A stretch of 64,000 nucleotides of DNA from Amborella trichopoda (lineage: Eukaryota; Streptophyta; Magnoliopsida; Amborellales; Amborellaceae), in NCBI RefSeq assembly GCF_000471905.2, contig NW_006497560.1, forward strand, positions 2,039,292 to 2,103,291, read 5' to 3'. The notes under the pieces were generated by a model. It did not search any database. It was not told the DNA's origin and was given only the letters and a program-made list of their open reading frames with translations. Shown one piece after another: positions 33,945 through 45,649 of the stretch (its first letter is position 1; each line of letters starts with the position of its first letter). The translations under genes and the position numbers were made by a program.

Positions 33945-35200
33945 TATGCAGGGGAAAATGGAACATGAGGGGTCTATGATGTATGGAGCCTCGTGAACGG
34001 TCACGACAACCAATTTTCCTTTTAGGTCGACTATCGAGGCCTCCGTGATTGTCATGGGTGGCCTGCTTGGCTGAGGATCCCCACTTGGTAGTGGGTCAAT
34101 ATATATACCCATCTTTTGGTCTGCCTCTTGAACGGGCTCGCCTTGCTTAACCACCTTGATTACTCCTTTTTCTATTAGGTTTTTGATTTGATTCTTCAAG
34201 GAGATGCAATCCTAGGTGGCATGGTGGTAATGCCAATGCCATTCGCACCATTTGGTCTAGTCATTTACCTCATAAGGCGGTAGAATTTGGGGAGGAAGCA
34301 CTAAGTCTCCCTCATTGAGGAGTTGGCGTAGGACCTCAGCTAAAGGTTGCCTTAGGGTTGTGAAGTGCCTTTGCGGCCTTATTGGCTAATTATATGGCTT
34401 GTACTTGTTCTTGTCCACAGCTTATTTTCCCTGTTGTTTTTTATCAGTCGGAGGGTTCCAATTGTCTGGGGATGTTTGGTGAAATATGATTTGATTCACC
34501 TCCCTAGCTAGTTGTGTCTTCCCTTGAGCTATTTTTCTTGGGAGTTCGTTAATTCTTTGGTTTTCAAACGGCTTAGTACCAGCCAATTGAGACTTGGCCC
34601 TTTCGTATATCGTGATCCTATCTGACACAATGAGGAAAGTCAAAGAGATGCCATCGTGACTACAAAATGTCTTGTACTCCAAGGTAGCATTTTTTAGTAT
34701 CATGTTGATTTTAGCAAGGTCTGAGAGAGGGCATCATGTGACCCTTGCGGGCATAGCATTGAACTGGTCGAAAAAGTCAGTGAACGCCTTGTTGGATCCT
34801 TGCTTCAAAGCCACTAGTTCCGCTATGGAGATATGGCATGGTTTCTTGGACCAATAATCTATCACGAATTTTTTTAACATATCTCGACGTGATGCCTTGG
34901 GGTAGTCCCTCACGAAATTGTTGTACCATGTGATGGAGTCTCTTGCAAGACTATGGAAAAACATCACCTGTAGGCTAGTTGTTTCGTCACACAGGGTAGG
35001 GATGGCAAGTAAATAACTCCTCACATGTAGGTTGGCATCCCCCTTCCCATTAAAGTGATTTAAAAAATGTGGTAGTATAAAGTTCATGGCGGGATTGGCT
35101 AGGTTGTCTAAGTATGATTCATCATAGGAGTCCATGAGGGTGGGATCATCAACTCTCATCCATTCTAAGGCTCTGCTCATGATCTTGACCTGGTTTTCTA
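33945..35200 (-). pseudogene. T3 gag region
   Basis: The minus-strand frame 35180-34734 is a clear Retrotrans_gag-type capsid: HFNGKGDANLHVRSYLLAIP, FFHSLARDSITWYNNF and KKPCHISIAELVALKQGSNK, matching the 'YdGxGDPxxHlxxY...LxGxAxxWY' pattern. Downstream blocks (34703-34422 and 34199-33960) would be the Gag C-terminal part; the last contains IDPLPSGDPQPSRPPMTI, resembling the spacer before protease in Tat polyproteins. The Gag differs from those of T1, T2 and T4. Broken. Confidence 0.75.
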
Positions 35201-36949
35201 AAGATAGTTATTTGGCATCCACTTGTGTGGAGGGTACCTAGAAGTTGCTACCCAAAGTGGTCGGTTGGGCAGTTGAGCGGCTGGGTAAACATGTGTTGAT
35301 TGAGCACTGGTGGATAGGCTACTGCCATAGGAACATGTGGCTTCTCCCTCGACTGTGAAGGGTGGAAATGGTAAGATGGATCAAAAGTGGGTCGGTTTGC
35401 AGGTTGCACTAGACCAAACTGAGAAGGTTCCGAATTGGGTCGAGCTAAAAGGTTCGTTGCATGTCTTAAGCTAGAGTTTGTTATGGTCAGAAGAGTATCT
35501 TGAGCTATGCATCCAGATCTATGGTGTAGCCAGCCCCAAGAGGCATTTGGGCCATGCTAGTGTCTGGTGATACACTTAGGTTAGGTGGGCTAGTTCTAAG
35601 AGATGGTCTATCAACCCTAAGGCTACAATGAGCGTTCGAGGATCAGTTTGCATTAATGCTAGGGGATTGCTCCCTACTAGGCCAGGGGGAAACCAGGTGG
35701 TTTGGAGATTGTCTATGCTTAGATCATCGGCTTGTCCACCACTGAAAGCACAAACCCTGTCTTGCATTCGGCATCGTGGTTGCAATACTCCAGCCTGTTA
35801 GATGATTTCGCCCGGTCTGACCCCTTGGCTATTCAGAGTGGACCTAGCAACATAAACTTGACCCCCTTATATCCGTTCAGTAACTTAGTTTGTCCTAGGA
35901 AAGATTTCTAGGTGGTCTGACAATGGGCTCGAATAGAGGTTGACTCCCATAGTCCCAAGGGAAGGCTATGGGCTATCTCACGAAGCGACCGGTCGATGCA
36001 CCCAACTTTCAGTATGAGTTGGCGGTGGACTCGATATCTGAATCCCACGCCCCCGCACCTGGGTCAAGAACATCTCTCTACTTAGGCACAACAACAATAG
36101 AAAATACACGGGCCCCTCTAAACCTCTAGTTGGTAAAGTGGGGCAAGAGTTCCTACCTATAGGTGCCTTTTTGAGAAATGAGGTAAGGTGACAGTGTACC
36201 ACCCACCTTTGGTCCGAAGCTCTCGTATAAGTGATTATGGGATTCAAGTATTGTAGTGGTGTTCTTAGAGGCTAAGAAAGATGTACATAAGGTCAAGGGT
36301 TCTTCCTGTTGTGGTACCGCGTTCCCAATGCTCTTCCTCTATAACTAGGTTCCTACTTTAGAAGCCTGAAGGCCGGATGCTGGTTTTTCGAAAAACTATT
36401 TTGAAAAATTTTTCAGGTGCATGCAAGAAGTGTGCCAAACAACATAGGTGCACATGAAAAAAATTTGCCAAACGTGTAGGGATATGCGCAAACAAGTAAA
36501 TGAGAGAATGGTATGGTGTGTACCAACAGATGCGCACTCCGAGTCAACAAAGTCGATCGAGACGCAATGAATGTGAAGGGTTGGGCTCCTAGCAATGAGT
36601 GAATACCGGTCACACAGATGTCGGGCAATGCGCACTTGGGTCAACAATTCAACCAAAGACCAATGAGAGTGAAGGGCTAAGAACCCCAGTAATGAGTGAG
36701 TGTCGGGCACATCGATGCCCAGCAATGTGAGCCTTGGGTGGCGGACTAGCCAAGTCATGATTCAGGTGAGAGACACTACTTATGCCGAGTCGGAAGTGTT
36801 TCGAGTCAGGTGAGACCCTTGGTGCAAAGTGAGGGCGACATACCCTCTATTTCGTGATTGTCGAGGTGGCAAAAAGATGCAGGAAACTAAGAAACTACTT
36901 TATAAGGTAAGGGAGACAAAAAAAAATAGATTACAAAGATGACTCTCTA
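35201..36949 (-). other. T3 5' leader region
   Basis: Between gag and LTR. Contains a direct duplication of about 98 bases (36530-36628 and 36629-36727) with shared TGAAGGG and CAATGAGTGA blocks. Open frames on the minus strand are short and unrecognised. I could not identify a primer-binding site with confidence, so the LTR inner boundary is approximate. Confidence 0.45.
36530..36727. repeat. 98-bp tandem duplication
   Basis: Two units beginning GCGCACT(C/T)(C/G)G(A/G)GTCAACAA and ending with GATG(T/C)C(G/C)(G/A)GCAAT. Divergent by roughly a quarter by eye. Lies in the T3 leader. Confidence 0.7.
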
Positions 36950-38600
36950 GTGCTTGTGCCAATGGTACCAGTTCTACTATCAACAACAACAGACTTCTCC
37001 TTCTTAGTTGCCAAAATTGAAGGTCGGAAGGCCGAACAAGACTTCATGGGATCTCAGAAGTATGACGCTATTGGCTATAAAGCTAGCGCCACTGTCAATG
37101 ATGACAGACTTCTGGGACTCCGAGAAGCACAAGGAGACCGTCAAAGCAGATAGAAATACTGGGGTTGTCTTGGAAGCCGTTTCTAGAGTCCTTTATCTAT
37201 TTTGGGACTCCACGAAGCAAAAGAATGGCTTGATGGGGCTAGGTTGATGGTGCCCCTTTGGAACTAAGTACAAAGGGTCACTTTAATGGCTTTGGTGCAA
37301 GAAAAGCTTGATGAAAGTGATGAATTCTCATTAATGAAAAATAGGGGAAACATGGATATCATGCACAAAATCAAAGAGAAAAGAAATATGGGACCTTAGG
37401 CCGGCACCTAGAGTTGGCACTAGTTCAGATTAAGTGATCGCCCAGTCAAACCCAGTATTCTGGATTAAGACGGGGCAAATAAATGGAGAAGGAAGAGCAC
37501 CTAGAAGGTCTAATTATTCGGGTCACCTTTGAGATAAAGAGTAGTCAAGTAGGTCAAAAGTTCGAGTTTTGAAGATTGGGTAGAGGTTTTGATTTGATTC
37601 TAGGTTTACTTGGGCAGAGCTTACGCTCTTGATAAGCGAAAATTTCTTTATTAACTTAAGATCAAGTGGTCTATTTATAGCCAAATCAAGCTCAAACTAG
37701 TTGGATCGTTTCTGGGGTAAATCTTGACCATCCATCCCTATGCGTTATTTTGAATGCCTCCGGTGCCACCAGCACTAGAGTCGGATCTCTTTGAATGAGC
37801 ATTAATTGCCACCTCCAGTAATAAATGCTACCCTTAATTGCTTCCTTGTCACGTGGATGGATTGGGTACAACATTGAGGGTTTTGTCTAAGGTTTGGCGC
37901 CACTAGTAGTAACACCATCGCCACTTGGAATAGTTCCATGTTCCAAAGGGCCATGTGTCACGCTATGGGGCTTCTAATCAAGGTCAGGCGCCACTTTGAC
38001 TTCCTTCGATGCCATTTTGAATGGTGATGCCTTTTGATAGTTATGTCGACACATCGTACTTTCAACGGCAGAAAGAACACTTCCTAGTCTACCAAAATTC
38101 GACATGTATGCTCGTGCCGTCATCAAAGAGCATGTGAGTATGGTCTGACAAGTGTCAGTCCGTACTGACAAACATTATTACTCGGCTTTATGTCACTTTT
38201 GTAGACTGTCATTGTTTTGAGGCGAACTGGTCTGGGAGAATTCCAAGGGGCGTTAGTGCCATTTGTAGTAGCGTCAGGCCCTTCACTTTCCATTCGAGCC
38301 ATTTCCTAGATGTTGTGCTCTGGTTTCCTTTTGTCACCATTTGGAATAGTGTCGACACCACTAGGATTAGCTCCAGATCATTCTTCTTCCTAAGTCGCTA
38401 TTCATTTTGACAGTCTTGATCACTGTTCTGACATATTTCAAATCACAAGTGCCTTCAGCTCTGTCAGAGTGTTTTAAGTGCTTGTGGGGTCTAGTTTACG
38501 GATGGGTCAAAGTGGGTGTGAATGGTTCGAATACCAAGGCGGTTTACCGAGGGCGTTTTGGTCCGTTGTGGTTTCCTCAACCAAAATCTGGGTGTCTACA
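36950..38600 (-). repeat. LTR, family C (5' LTR of T3)
   Basis: The minus strand begins TGTAGACACCCAGATTTTGG at 38600. The TATA box is CTATAAATAG at 37671-37680, with GC-poor sequence around it. The inner end is not fixed because no primer site was recognised. No second copy in the window. Confidence 0.6.
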
Positions 38601-40350
38601 GTCAGATAGTGCTTTTTCTGTACAAGAGAAAAAAAAAACAAGAATTTTGAGTTTTCTCTGTCATCAAGAATAACACCAACTTCTCTTACTATCTACCTTG
38701 CCCCAATTAATATTTTGGCTTCGTGTACTTTCTTTTTAGTTGTTGGTAATACCTTAATGCTAGATTCTCTTTATTTATTTGATTTTGTTGGGAATACCTT
38801 CACATTGGATTCTATTTACTTATTTGATACTTATATATAAGAGTTTCAATTTCTTTTTCTTTTTTTTTTTGTGTGGGGTCTATTAGCTAAAACACTCACT
38901 ATTAAATTCAAAATGTCACAAGAATGTGTCTTTTATATATTTTGGATTGAGTCTGAGACACGAGAAATAATTTGAGTGTGGAAATGGGTTTTATTGGCAA
39001 ATATTTCTTTATCCATTTGGATAACTGAGATGGAGAAGATAGATTATAAATAATGAAGTTAATCTAATCGACAACGAACACTCAGACATAAGATTAAAAA
39101 CCATAATAGAATACCACCTTTTTTTTTAGAAACTCAAGAAAATAATATTTTTTAAGAAACTTTAGCTTTTTTTGATAATTTTTAAAGCTGGATCTCACTG
39201 ATCTAGCTAATTATCCTATCCTAAGATCCCACCCAATTTTCTGGATGGATGATCTAGATCATCGATCTGTTTCTTAAAAACCTTGCTAGATGATACTGAG
39301 TTGGAGTGTACAAATTGATGGGACTTGGAATAGTTGTGTGCAATAATGTTGGAGATGAAGATTGGTTGTGGTGTTCATATTTGTTATGGATTTAGTGAGC
39401 CTTGATGGTCATGAATGTTATAGAATATGACCTCAGGAATGTTATGGAATGTGGTTGATTTGATGAGTTTAAAATATTGCAATGTGATTAATTTGAAGGA
39501 TTGTAATGGAATGTCAATTTGATGACTTAAAACTTTTAAATGCATGAACATGATCACGTTATTTCTTAATTTCTCTCTCATTACCTACTTTCTCGATCAA
39601 CTTCCTTTCGGTCTACGTGATGTAAACATTTAGGAATGAAAGCGTGATTAGGAACTGGATTTTTCTCTATTGGCTTTACAAATCCATAGGCTTTCGTAGT
39701 ATGAATATAATATGATGGTAACCACTGGAAATCAATGGTTAAGTGGTATGAAATGCCCATTATTTTGTACTACGAAAGAGAAATTACAAAGATCAATGTT
39801 GTTGGGTAATGCGAAGGAAGAGTTTGAATGCCCTATACATCTTGTGTGCCAATATAGGAACACTACCTACAGGTCATAAACCTCATCCATGTTGTAGGGT
39901 AAAACAAGTACAAATCTTGAATGATATTCACACCATGTTCCCTCCGATTATTTAAGTAGAACTATAAGGTCTCCCCACCTTGTGGGGGAAACACAAAGTA
40001 TTTCCTAAGTCAAATCATAATCTTAAAAGTAATATTTGTTTTGGACTTTCTCAAAACCTCTAAATCTTCGATCCATCATCCATTGAAAATAGATGATCCA
40101 TATCTAATATTAGAGCGACAAGAAAATTTGAACTTTTTTAAAGCTCCAACTCATTTGTCTTTTTCTTTTTTGTTCCCAACGAGATGGTTATTGATTTGGA
40201 GGTCCAAAGAGAACTCCATATTCCTTATCTTTATTGCCCTTTCAAAGGGATAACCCATGTTCGAGTTCGAAATAAGTTTGGAAGTTGTGGTGGTCCAAAT
40301 TGAATTTGTTTATATGGAAATCGTTTCTCGAGATTAACAATAATAAAAAC
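38601..40350. other. No recognised gene; A/T-rich sequence
   Basis: About 1.75 kb of A/T-rich DNA with no domain or element ends that I recognise. It includes a 45-bp tandem duplication (38741-38830, units starting TGTTGGTAAT and TGTTGGGAAT). Open frames up to 70 codons look random. Confidence 0.5.
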
Positions 40351-40742
40351 CCATGGTTTAAAAAACGGATCGGTGACCCGGATCGGGCTTCCAAAAAACG
40401 GATCCGGATCGGAGAATCGGCGATCCGGATCGGGAATCGGGTGAATCGGTCAGAATAAAGCTTCAAAAAAATCTGAAAAAATTATTAAAATTCATTATAA
40501 ATATTGTTTTTTAGGAATTCAATAAGAAATGAAGGTACTCCATTAAGAATTTTCATGTTTTTGAATGAATATGCGAATATTGATATGTTCTTTCCCTGCA
40601 TGAACCGCCATTCAGCATTTAATTTACATCACACAAAAGGATAAACATATAATTATCATGGAATAAGTATATCAATATACATAGACTACAATAAAGCATA
40701 AAATTAGTAACATATGATCTAAAAATACATTGATAGACGACG

Positions 40743-41084
40743 TTATTGTTCTTCTTGGTCACGCTGGTGCCATTGATTGAATTTGTTTAACAATTCATTG
40801 ATTCGATCTAAAAACGAATCATCGATATTAGCAGGCGTCTGACTATTCCCAAATCCCTGAGTGTTAGTGTTTTGTTGTGTTCCCAATCTAAAATCCCCGA
40901 AGATTGTCCATCCTTTATGCTCACCTGCATTGTCGTGCTCATCCCTACACTGTTGCTGTTGGGACTTGATATGTGAATAATATGGCTGGGATAGGGTGGC
41001 CTCAGAATCATCATCTCTCTCATTTTCCCTTTGAATAATATGGATTAAAAAAAAAAATAACAAATTTTCAAAAAAATCGATCAT
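40743..41084 (-). CDS. Unrecognised ORF inside the hAT-like element
   Basis: 113 codons on the minus strand, starting within the edge of the minisatellite. The protein is hydrophilic: a Glu/Asp-rich stretch (ENERDDDSEATL), a Gln run (SQQQQC) and a C-terminal Glu/Gln-rich helix (FLDRINELLNKFNQWHQRDQ). It lacks the hAT dimerisation motif. It could be the tail of a former transposase, because charged low-complexity tails are common there, or chance. No function is claimed. Confidence 0.25.
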   Translation of the reverse strand: MIDFFENLLFFFLIHIIQRENERDDDSEATLSQPYYSHIKSQQQQCRDEHDNAGEHKGWTIFGDFRLGTQQNTNTQGFGNSQTPANIDDSFLDRINELLNKFNQWHQRDQEEQ

Positions 41085-41765
41085 GGATTAAAAAAAAAAT
41101 CACAAATTTTCAAAAAATTCTATCATGGATTACAAAAACAAATTCGATCATGGATTAAAAAAAAAAATCACAAATTTTCAAAAAATTCAATCATGGATTA
41201 CAAAAAATTCAATCATGGATTACATAAAATTCGATCATGGATTACATAAAATTCGATCATGGATTACAAAAAAAAACAAACATAAAAAAACAAAAAATTT
41301 AATCGTGGATTACAAAAAAAGAAAAAAACAATTCGATCATGGATTACAAAAAATTCAATCATGGATTACAAAAAACTCTATCATGGGTTACAAAAAAAGC
41401 AAAAAACAAAAAATTCATTCATGGATTACAAAAAAAAAACAAACATTTCGATCATGGATTACAAAAAAAAAACAAATATTTCGATCATGTATTACAAAAC
41501 ATTTGATCATGATTACAAAAAATTCTATCATGGGTTACAAAAAAAAAATTCTATCATGGATTACAAGGAAAAAAAACAAACATTTTGATCATGGATTACA
41601 AAAAATCCGATCATGGATTACAAAAAATTCTATCATGGGTTACAAAAAAACAAAAAATTCGATCAAGGATTACAAAAAAACAAAAACAATTCGATCATGG
41701 ATTACAAAAAAATCGATCAAGTATTACAAAAAAATCTATCATGGATTATAAAAAAAAAAAAAAAA
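41040..41765. repeat. A-rich minisatellite (ATTCGATCATGGATTACAAAA units)
   Basis: About thirty imperfect units of roughly 20-30 bases, each with TCGATCATGGATTACAAAAA or a close variant and a variable poly(A) run. Frames through it give repeated MDYKK / SWITKK peptides that reflect the repeat and not a protein gene. Confined to the hAT-like element. Confidence 0.93.
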
Positions 41766-41999
41766 TCCGTACGGACTCGCCGATTCACTGTTCCGACTCT
41801 CTGATTCCGTACAGTAAATCGGCGAGTCACTGTACAGAATCGTCCGGTTCTCTCTAGAACCGGACGATTTCCGATTTTTCAGCCGATTCGATCCACTTTT
41901 GCGATTTCCGAGTCGAACCGGGCGAGTCCGGTTCGACTCGGCGTTTTTTAAAACACTGATAAAAACAATATATATTGTGTGCTATTGGCCTATCAAATA

Positions 42000-43470
42000 G
42001 CTTGATGTGAGAATTCTTTCCTGTATTCATGGAGTAGCATCATGGATTTGTGAGTTCAAAATATTCAAATCATGTCAATTAAAAAGAGCTTTATATGGTC
42101 TCAAACAAGTACTTCGGGCCTGATTTGATCGATTTAGTACCTATTTATTATCATTGAGATTTGATTGAAGCATAGTTGATTCATCTCTATTTATTTATCG
42201 AACTACTCAAGGCACTATTATCCTTCTTCTATATATTGATGATATTATTATTACTGGTGATAATTCAGATCTTCTAGAATTGTTCATTTCCCAACTTGGT
42301 AGGGAATTTGCAATGAAAAATGTTGGACATCTTCACTACTTTCTTGGCATAGAGGTATCTTAGTTTTCAGGTGGGATTTTTCTTTCACAAATAAAATATG
42401 TCCAGGATCTTCTTAATCGTGCTCAAATGCTCGGTGCCAAAACTATTTCAACACTAATGGCAATGAAGAATAATATTCCTAGGAATTCTAATTCATTTCC
42501 TGATCCTTCTCTTCATCGGAGCATTATTAGTGTACTCCAATACATTACCATAACACGGCCAGACCTTTCCTATAGTGTTAACATAGTGTGTCAATTTATG
42601 CAAGCCCCTAAAATTGCATATTTTCAGGCAGTTAAGTGGACTTTTCATTGTCTCAGTGATATACAATCTTATGGTCTAAGAATCTTATATGCTAGTTCCC
42701 TTGAGTTCTATGTCTTCTCTAATGCAGATTGGGCTGGGTGTCTAAGCACTCGTTGTTCAACCACTGGTTTCTATATCAATCTTGGTTCTAATTGCATATC
42801 TTTGAGTTCTAAGAAACAGTCGATTATGGCTCGTTCTAATGCTGAAGTGGGATACTGATCTATGGTAACCACTGTTGCAAAATTGACATGGCTTTCTTTT
42901 ATTCTTCGAGAAATTGGGTTGTCACTTCCTCAGCCACCAACACTTTTCTGTGACAATATTAGTGCTCTTTACATAACAGTTAAGCATGTTTTTCATACAC
43001 GGACAAAGCATATTGAGTTATACTATCATTTTGTGCATGAAAATGTTCCACTTGGATTACTTAGCACCTGTTTTGTTTCCTCTTACAATCAAGTCGTTGA
43101 TATCTTGACCAAGCCTTTGCCACAAGATATTTTTCGAGATCTTTGCTTCAAACTCGAGCTTCAAATGCTTCCCCAGCCGAGTTTGAGGGGGAGTGATAGA
43201 AACAATATTCCACAATTCAAGTTTTGGAGACATGCCACAATAGAAATATTGTCTTTTTCTTTTGAGAAGAGAATGTAACTGGATAGGAAAATTTATATTA
43301 CATGTAACAATATAGAAAAGGTGTGGTACACCAATTTATTATCATTATATATACAATGAAAGAACCATCGCAAGAAAAAATGTGGGCAATTATTTTTCTT
43401 AAAGAGTTCTTCTCTCTCTCAAATTCTATAAAGGAGAGCCACACATACATCTTTTTAAATTTCACACACA
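42000..43470 (+). mobile_element. Ty1/copia element remnant (RT end, RNase H, 3' LTR)
   Basis: Plus strand: RT segments RALYGLKQ (about 42085-42110) and LLLYIDDIIITGDNSDLLEL (about 42225-42285), RNase H segments SNADWAGCLSTRCSTTGFYI and SSKKQSIMARSNAEVGY (42720-42858), and then DNISALYITVKHVFHTRTKH and DILTKPLP (42950-43125). A polypurine tract GAGGGGGAG (43185-43193) precedes the LTR start TGATAGAAAC at 43194. The LTR end is somewhere near 43430-43470. The left side stops near the hAT-like element. Broken, with a few breaks in the visible part. Confidence 0.88.
43194..43466 (+). repeat. 3' LTR of the 42-kb copia remnant
   Basis: Starts TGATAGAAACAATATTCC immediately after the polypurine tract. 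Contains TATATATACAATG (about 43345) and a TTCTTCTCTCTCTC run (43407-43420) common near copia LTR ends. The right boundary is not certain because no partner LTR is in the window. Confidence 0.6.
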
Positions 43471-43859
43471 CCTGAAAAAGTGGTTTCGGTTTCAAAAAAT
43501 TGAGAGGCACTATAATCCCATATTCCTAAAAACACATAAAATTTAAGGTTCCTGTAATATTGCTATTGTACCTACTCCCGCTAGTCTCTAGTCTCTATCT
43601 CTGATCTTATTTCACGGTAAACTATGCCTAGTCCTTTTAGGAAAGTATGTCTTCTTCCACTTTGACTTCCATTTTGATTAGGCTCTAGAACTAGAAGAAG
43701 CTCCTACTTTAGAATATTGTTATTTTCACCTCCATATATCACTCCAATGTTATGTAATGGCAAAGGATAGATTTAGGCATGTATAGCATTTAAGGAAACG
43801 GGGTGATGTTTTACCATTTCACCTTCCCTGGTTAATTTGCCATGCTTTTAAGGGGTTTC
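43467..43859. other. No recognised feature
   Basis: Roughly 390 bases between the copia LTR and the RNase H fragment. No coding domain or repeat recognised. Confidence 0.4.
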
Positions 43860-44398
43860 GAGTTTTTTTTTAAAGATGTAGATGTGGTAGTGGAATTTCC
43901 AAAGTGGATATATCGAATGAATTTAAAGAATGTGATCAACAACGTGGTTTGGCGTCTTAAGCCAAAGGATAGGTGCGTTCCGCCTGTGGAAGGTTTATAT
44001 TAAACTTGATTTTGACGGGAGCTTCCTGTGTAATCTGGGTTTGGCAGGGATAGGTAGTGCACTTAGAAATTCTTTCCATAGTATCATTTTATCCTTTGTA
44101 GGTCCTTATAGTGTTACGACAACAAATGAGGGTAAATTTTGTGCACTTCTGCAAGGTTTGAAGGTTATCAGGCAGAAGTTTGGGACGATTTGTTGTTTAA
44201 TGGAAAAATATTCTTTGTATGTGATAAATTGGTGTAAGAAAAGTAGTCGGCCTTTCTAATGTCTGTTGTCGAATGGGCTGCAGTTATGGATGTTTACTAT
44301 AGGATGAATGTATTTTTCTTCCATAACAATCGTTATGCGAATAGTATTGCGGATGCTCTTGCTAATCTGGGTGCAAGTTTGGAGTCTTTGGTTGTGCT
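43860..44398 (+). pseudogene. RNase H-domain fragment, LINE type (left part)
   Basis: Plus-strand frames read LNFDGSFLCNLGLAGIGSAL, the RVT_3 / plant RNase H start with its first catalytic Asp and the 'GxAGIGxxLR' strand. These are followed by TTNEGKFCALLQGLKVIRQK (Glu at the helix position) and, near 44330-44390, NNRYANSIADALANLGASLE (the 'H/N...ADALAN.GA' end). This domain closes many plant L1-type LINEs and their domesticated relatives. The frame is interrupted: the 72-codon open part 44041-44259 covers only the middle. A copia element is inserted at 44398, and the fragment resumes at 50327. No RT part is recognised upstream. Confidence 0.7.
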
Positions 44399-45640
44399 TG
44401 TCGGGTTTATGTGGCCTTTAAAAGCCTTATGAGAGACTATGTAAAATAAATGAAACATAAACTCAGTATTAGTGTGGTCCTTTTATGGACAATACTAGGC
44501 CAATGTTATTTGCTGATACTCAGACTAGGCTTGACGAGCTAGGCCAGCCGAGGATTGGAAAAACCAAGATACCTGGGCATAGGGATCTAACCGAGAATGG
44601 CTTAGTGGGTTAGCCTTTAATGAAGTCGGTATATGCCCCTATGACAGCCGAGGGACCATGTGGCCCTTGCGTGTGATGAATAGCCTTTAGAGACAGTGCT
44701 AAAACATCATCGTTATATCATCAAACGGCATGTACATAGATAGTCGTTTTGAGATTTTTCAATGAGGGTGAAGCATGTATATGTACGAGAGATTACCCCT
44801 CCGCACCATAGAATCATGGTTGCATCATGTTCTGAAGGACTATGATTTTTGTCTCTAAGGGAGAACCTGAAATCCATAAATTGGAATTGCGTCCCCTAGT
44901 CTATTAGCTGACTTTGGTTGTCCAATCATGAACCACTGCAGTGGACTGTGGGTCACGAGAACTGCTGGGTAAGTTTGAGTAAGCTAGGTGGATCGTGATT
45001 CGCAGTTGAAGGTGAAGTACTCCCATGTATTGATAATTTCTTAGATCTAGAGGATCCGATTCCCATCATAATTAATTAATTTTAATTATTTTTATGTTAT
45101 GTGATTTTTAGAATGTTTATTTGAATTTTTTTGAATCTTTTGATATTTTATTTCTATCATTTGGATTTACAAATGAAGAGAAATTAATTTCCAATGTTTT
45201 AAATAAAATATAAGATTTAAAAGTTCTAAATATGAAATAAAATATTTTCTAAAATTATTTGGGACCTCCATAAAATATGAGGCCCAAATATTTAAAAAAG
45301 ATGTAGATTAGGTGGGGCTCACACTTGGCCACTAAAAGGGTGGTACGCCCCCCACCCATTCACGTAACATTCTTGGGAAGAATGTTTATCCTCTTAGTCG
45401 GCTTATCTTTTTTTAGGTATAGCCTACTTATATGATAAGGTTGAATATTTGAGATATTTACTAATTCTTTGAATCAAGATTGATTTATCAAATATTTAAG
45501 GATTTGATATATTAAAATATAAACTTTTCTTATTTGATGGGCATAGATTTACGAAAGGGAGGATAAGGTTCTAGCTCATCTCTTTGAATCTTGATGGTAG
45601 ATAGAGGAGATGGATGGCTCAAATCTCTCACCCCATAAGT
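44399..45640 (+). repeat. Left LTR of the 44-50 kb copia element
   Basis: Matches the right LTR from 48465 on: GTTTATGTGG(C/T)CTTTAAAAGC, TTATGAGAGACT, GTGGTCCTTTT(A/G)TGGAC, CACGTAACATTCTTGGGAAG and CCCCA(T/C)AAGTCTCCCTAGAT. Recognisable to about 45640. Confidence 0.85.
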
Positions 45641-45649
45641 CTCCCTAGA

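Larger units (their letters stand above)
33941..38600 (-). mobile_element. Tat/Ogre-like Ty3/gypsy element T3 (gag and one LTR), broken
   Basis: Minus strand: LTR family C (about 36950-38600), a leader, then gag (about 35200-33945). It ends where the T2 LTR begins, so T2 appears to have landed in it. No pol domain is visible on this side. Gag type and the LTR start TGTAGACACCCAG fit Ogre/Tat. Several breaks. Confidence 0.6.
40351..41958. mobile_element. Non-autonomous hAT-like DNA transposon
   Basis: Seen: an 8-bp target duplication ATAAAAAC at 40343-40350 and 41959-41966. Terminal inverted repeats are CCATGGTTTAAAAAACG (left) and CAGTGTTTTAAAAAACG (right, reverse complement), agreeing at 14 of 17 positions. 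Sub-terminal parts are rich in GGATCGG / CCGATTC-type motifs on both sides (40375-40450 and 41775-41945). An 8-bp duplication and CAGTG-like ends are the pattern of the hAT superfamily. Length 1608 bp, with no transposase domain recognised. The centre is a minisatellite. Confidence 0.82.

Noticed and set aside
41040-41765. CRISPR-like array of short direct repeats
   Set aside because: Repeats and spacers are not distinct, the units drift, and the setting is a plant DNA transposon.
41125-41804. 208-codon ORF of MDYKK/SWITKK repeats
   Set aside because: Direct product of the A-rich minisatellite inside the hAT-like element.
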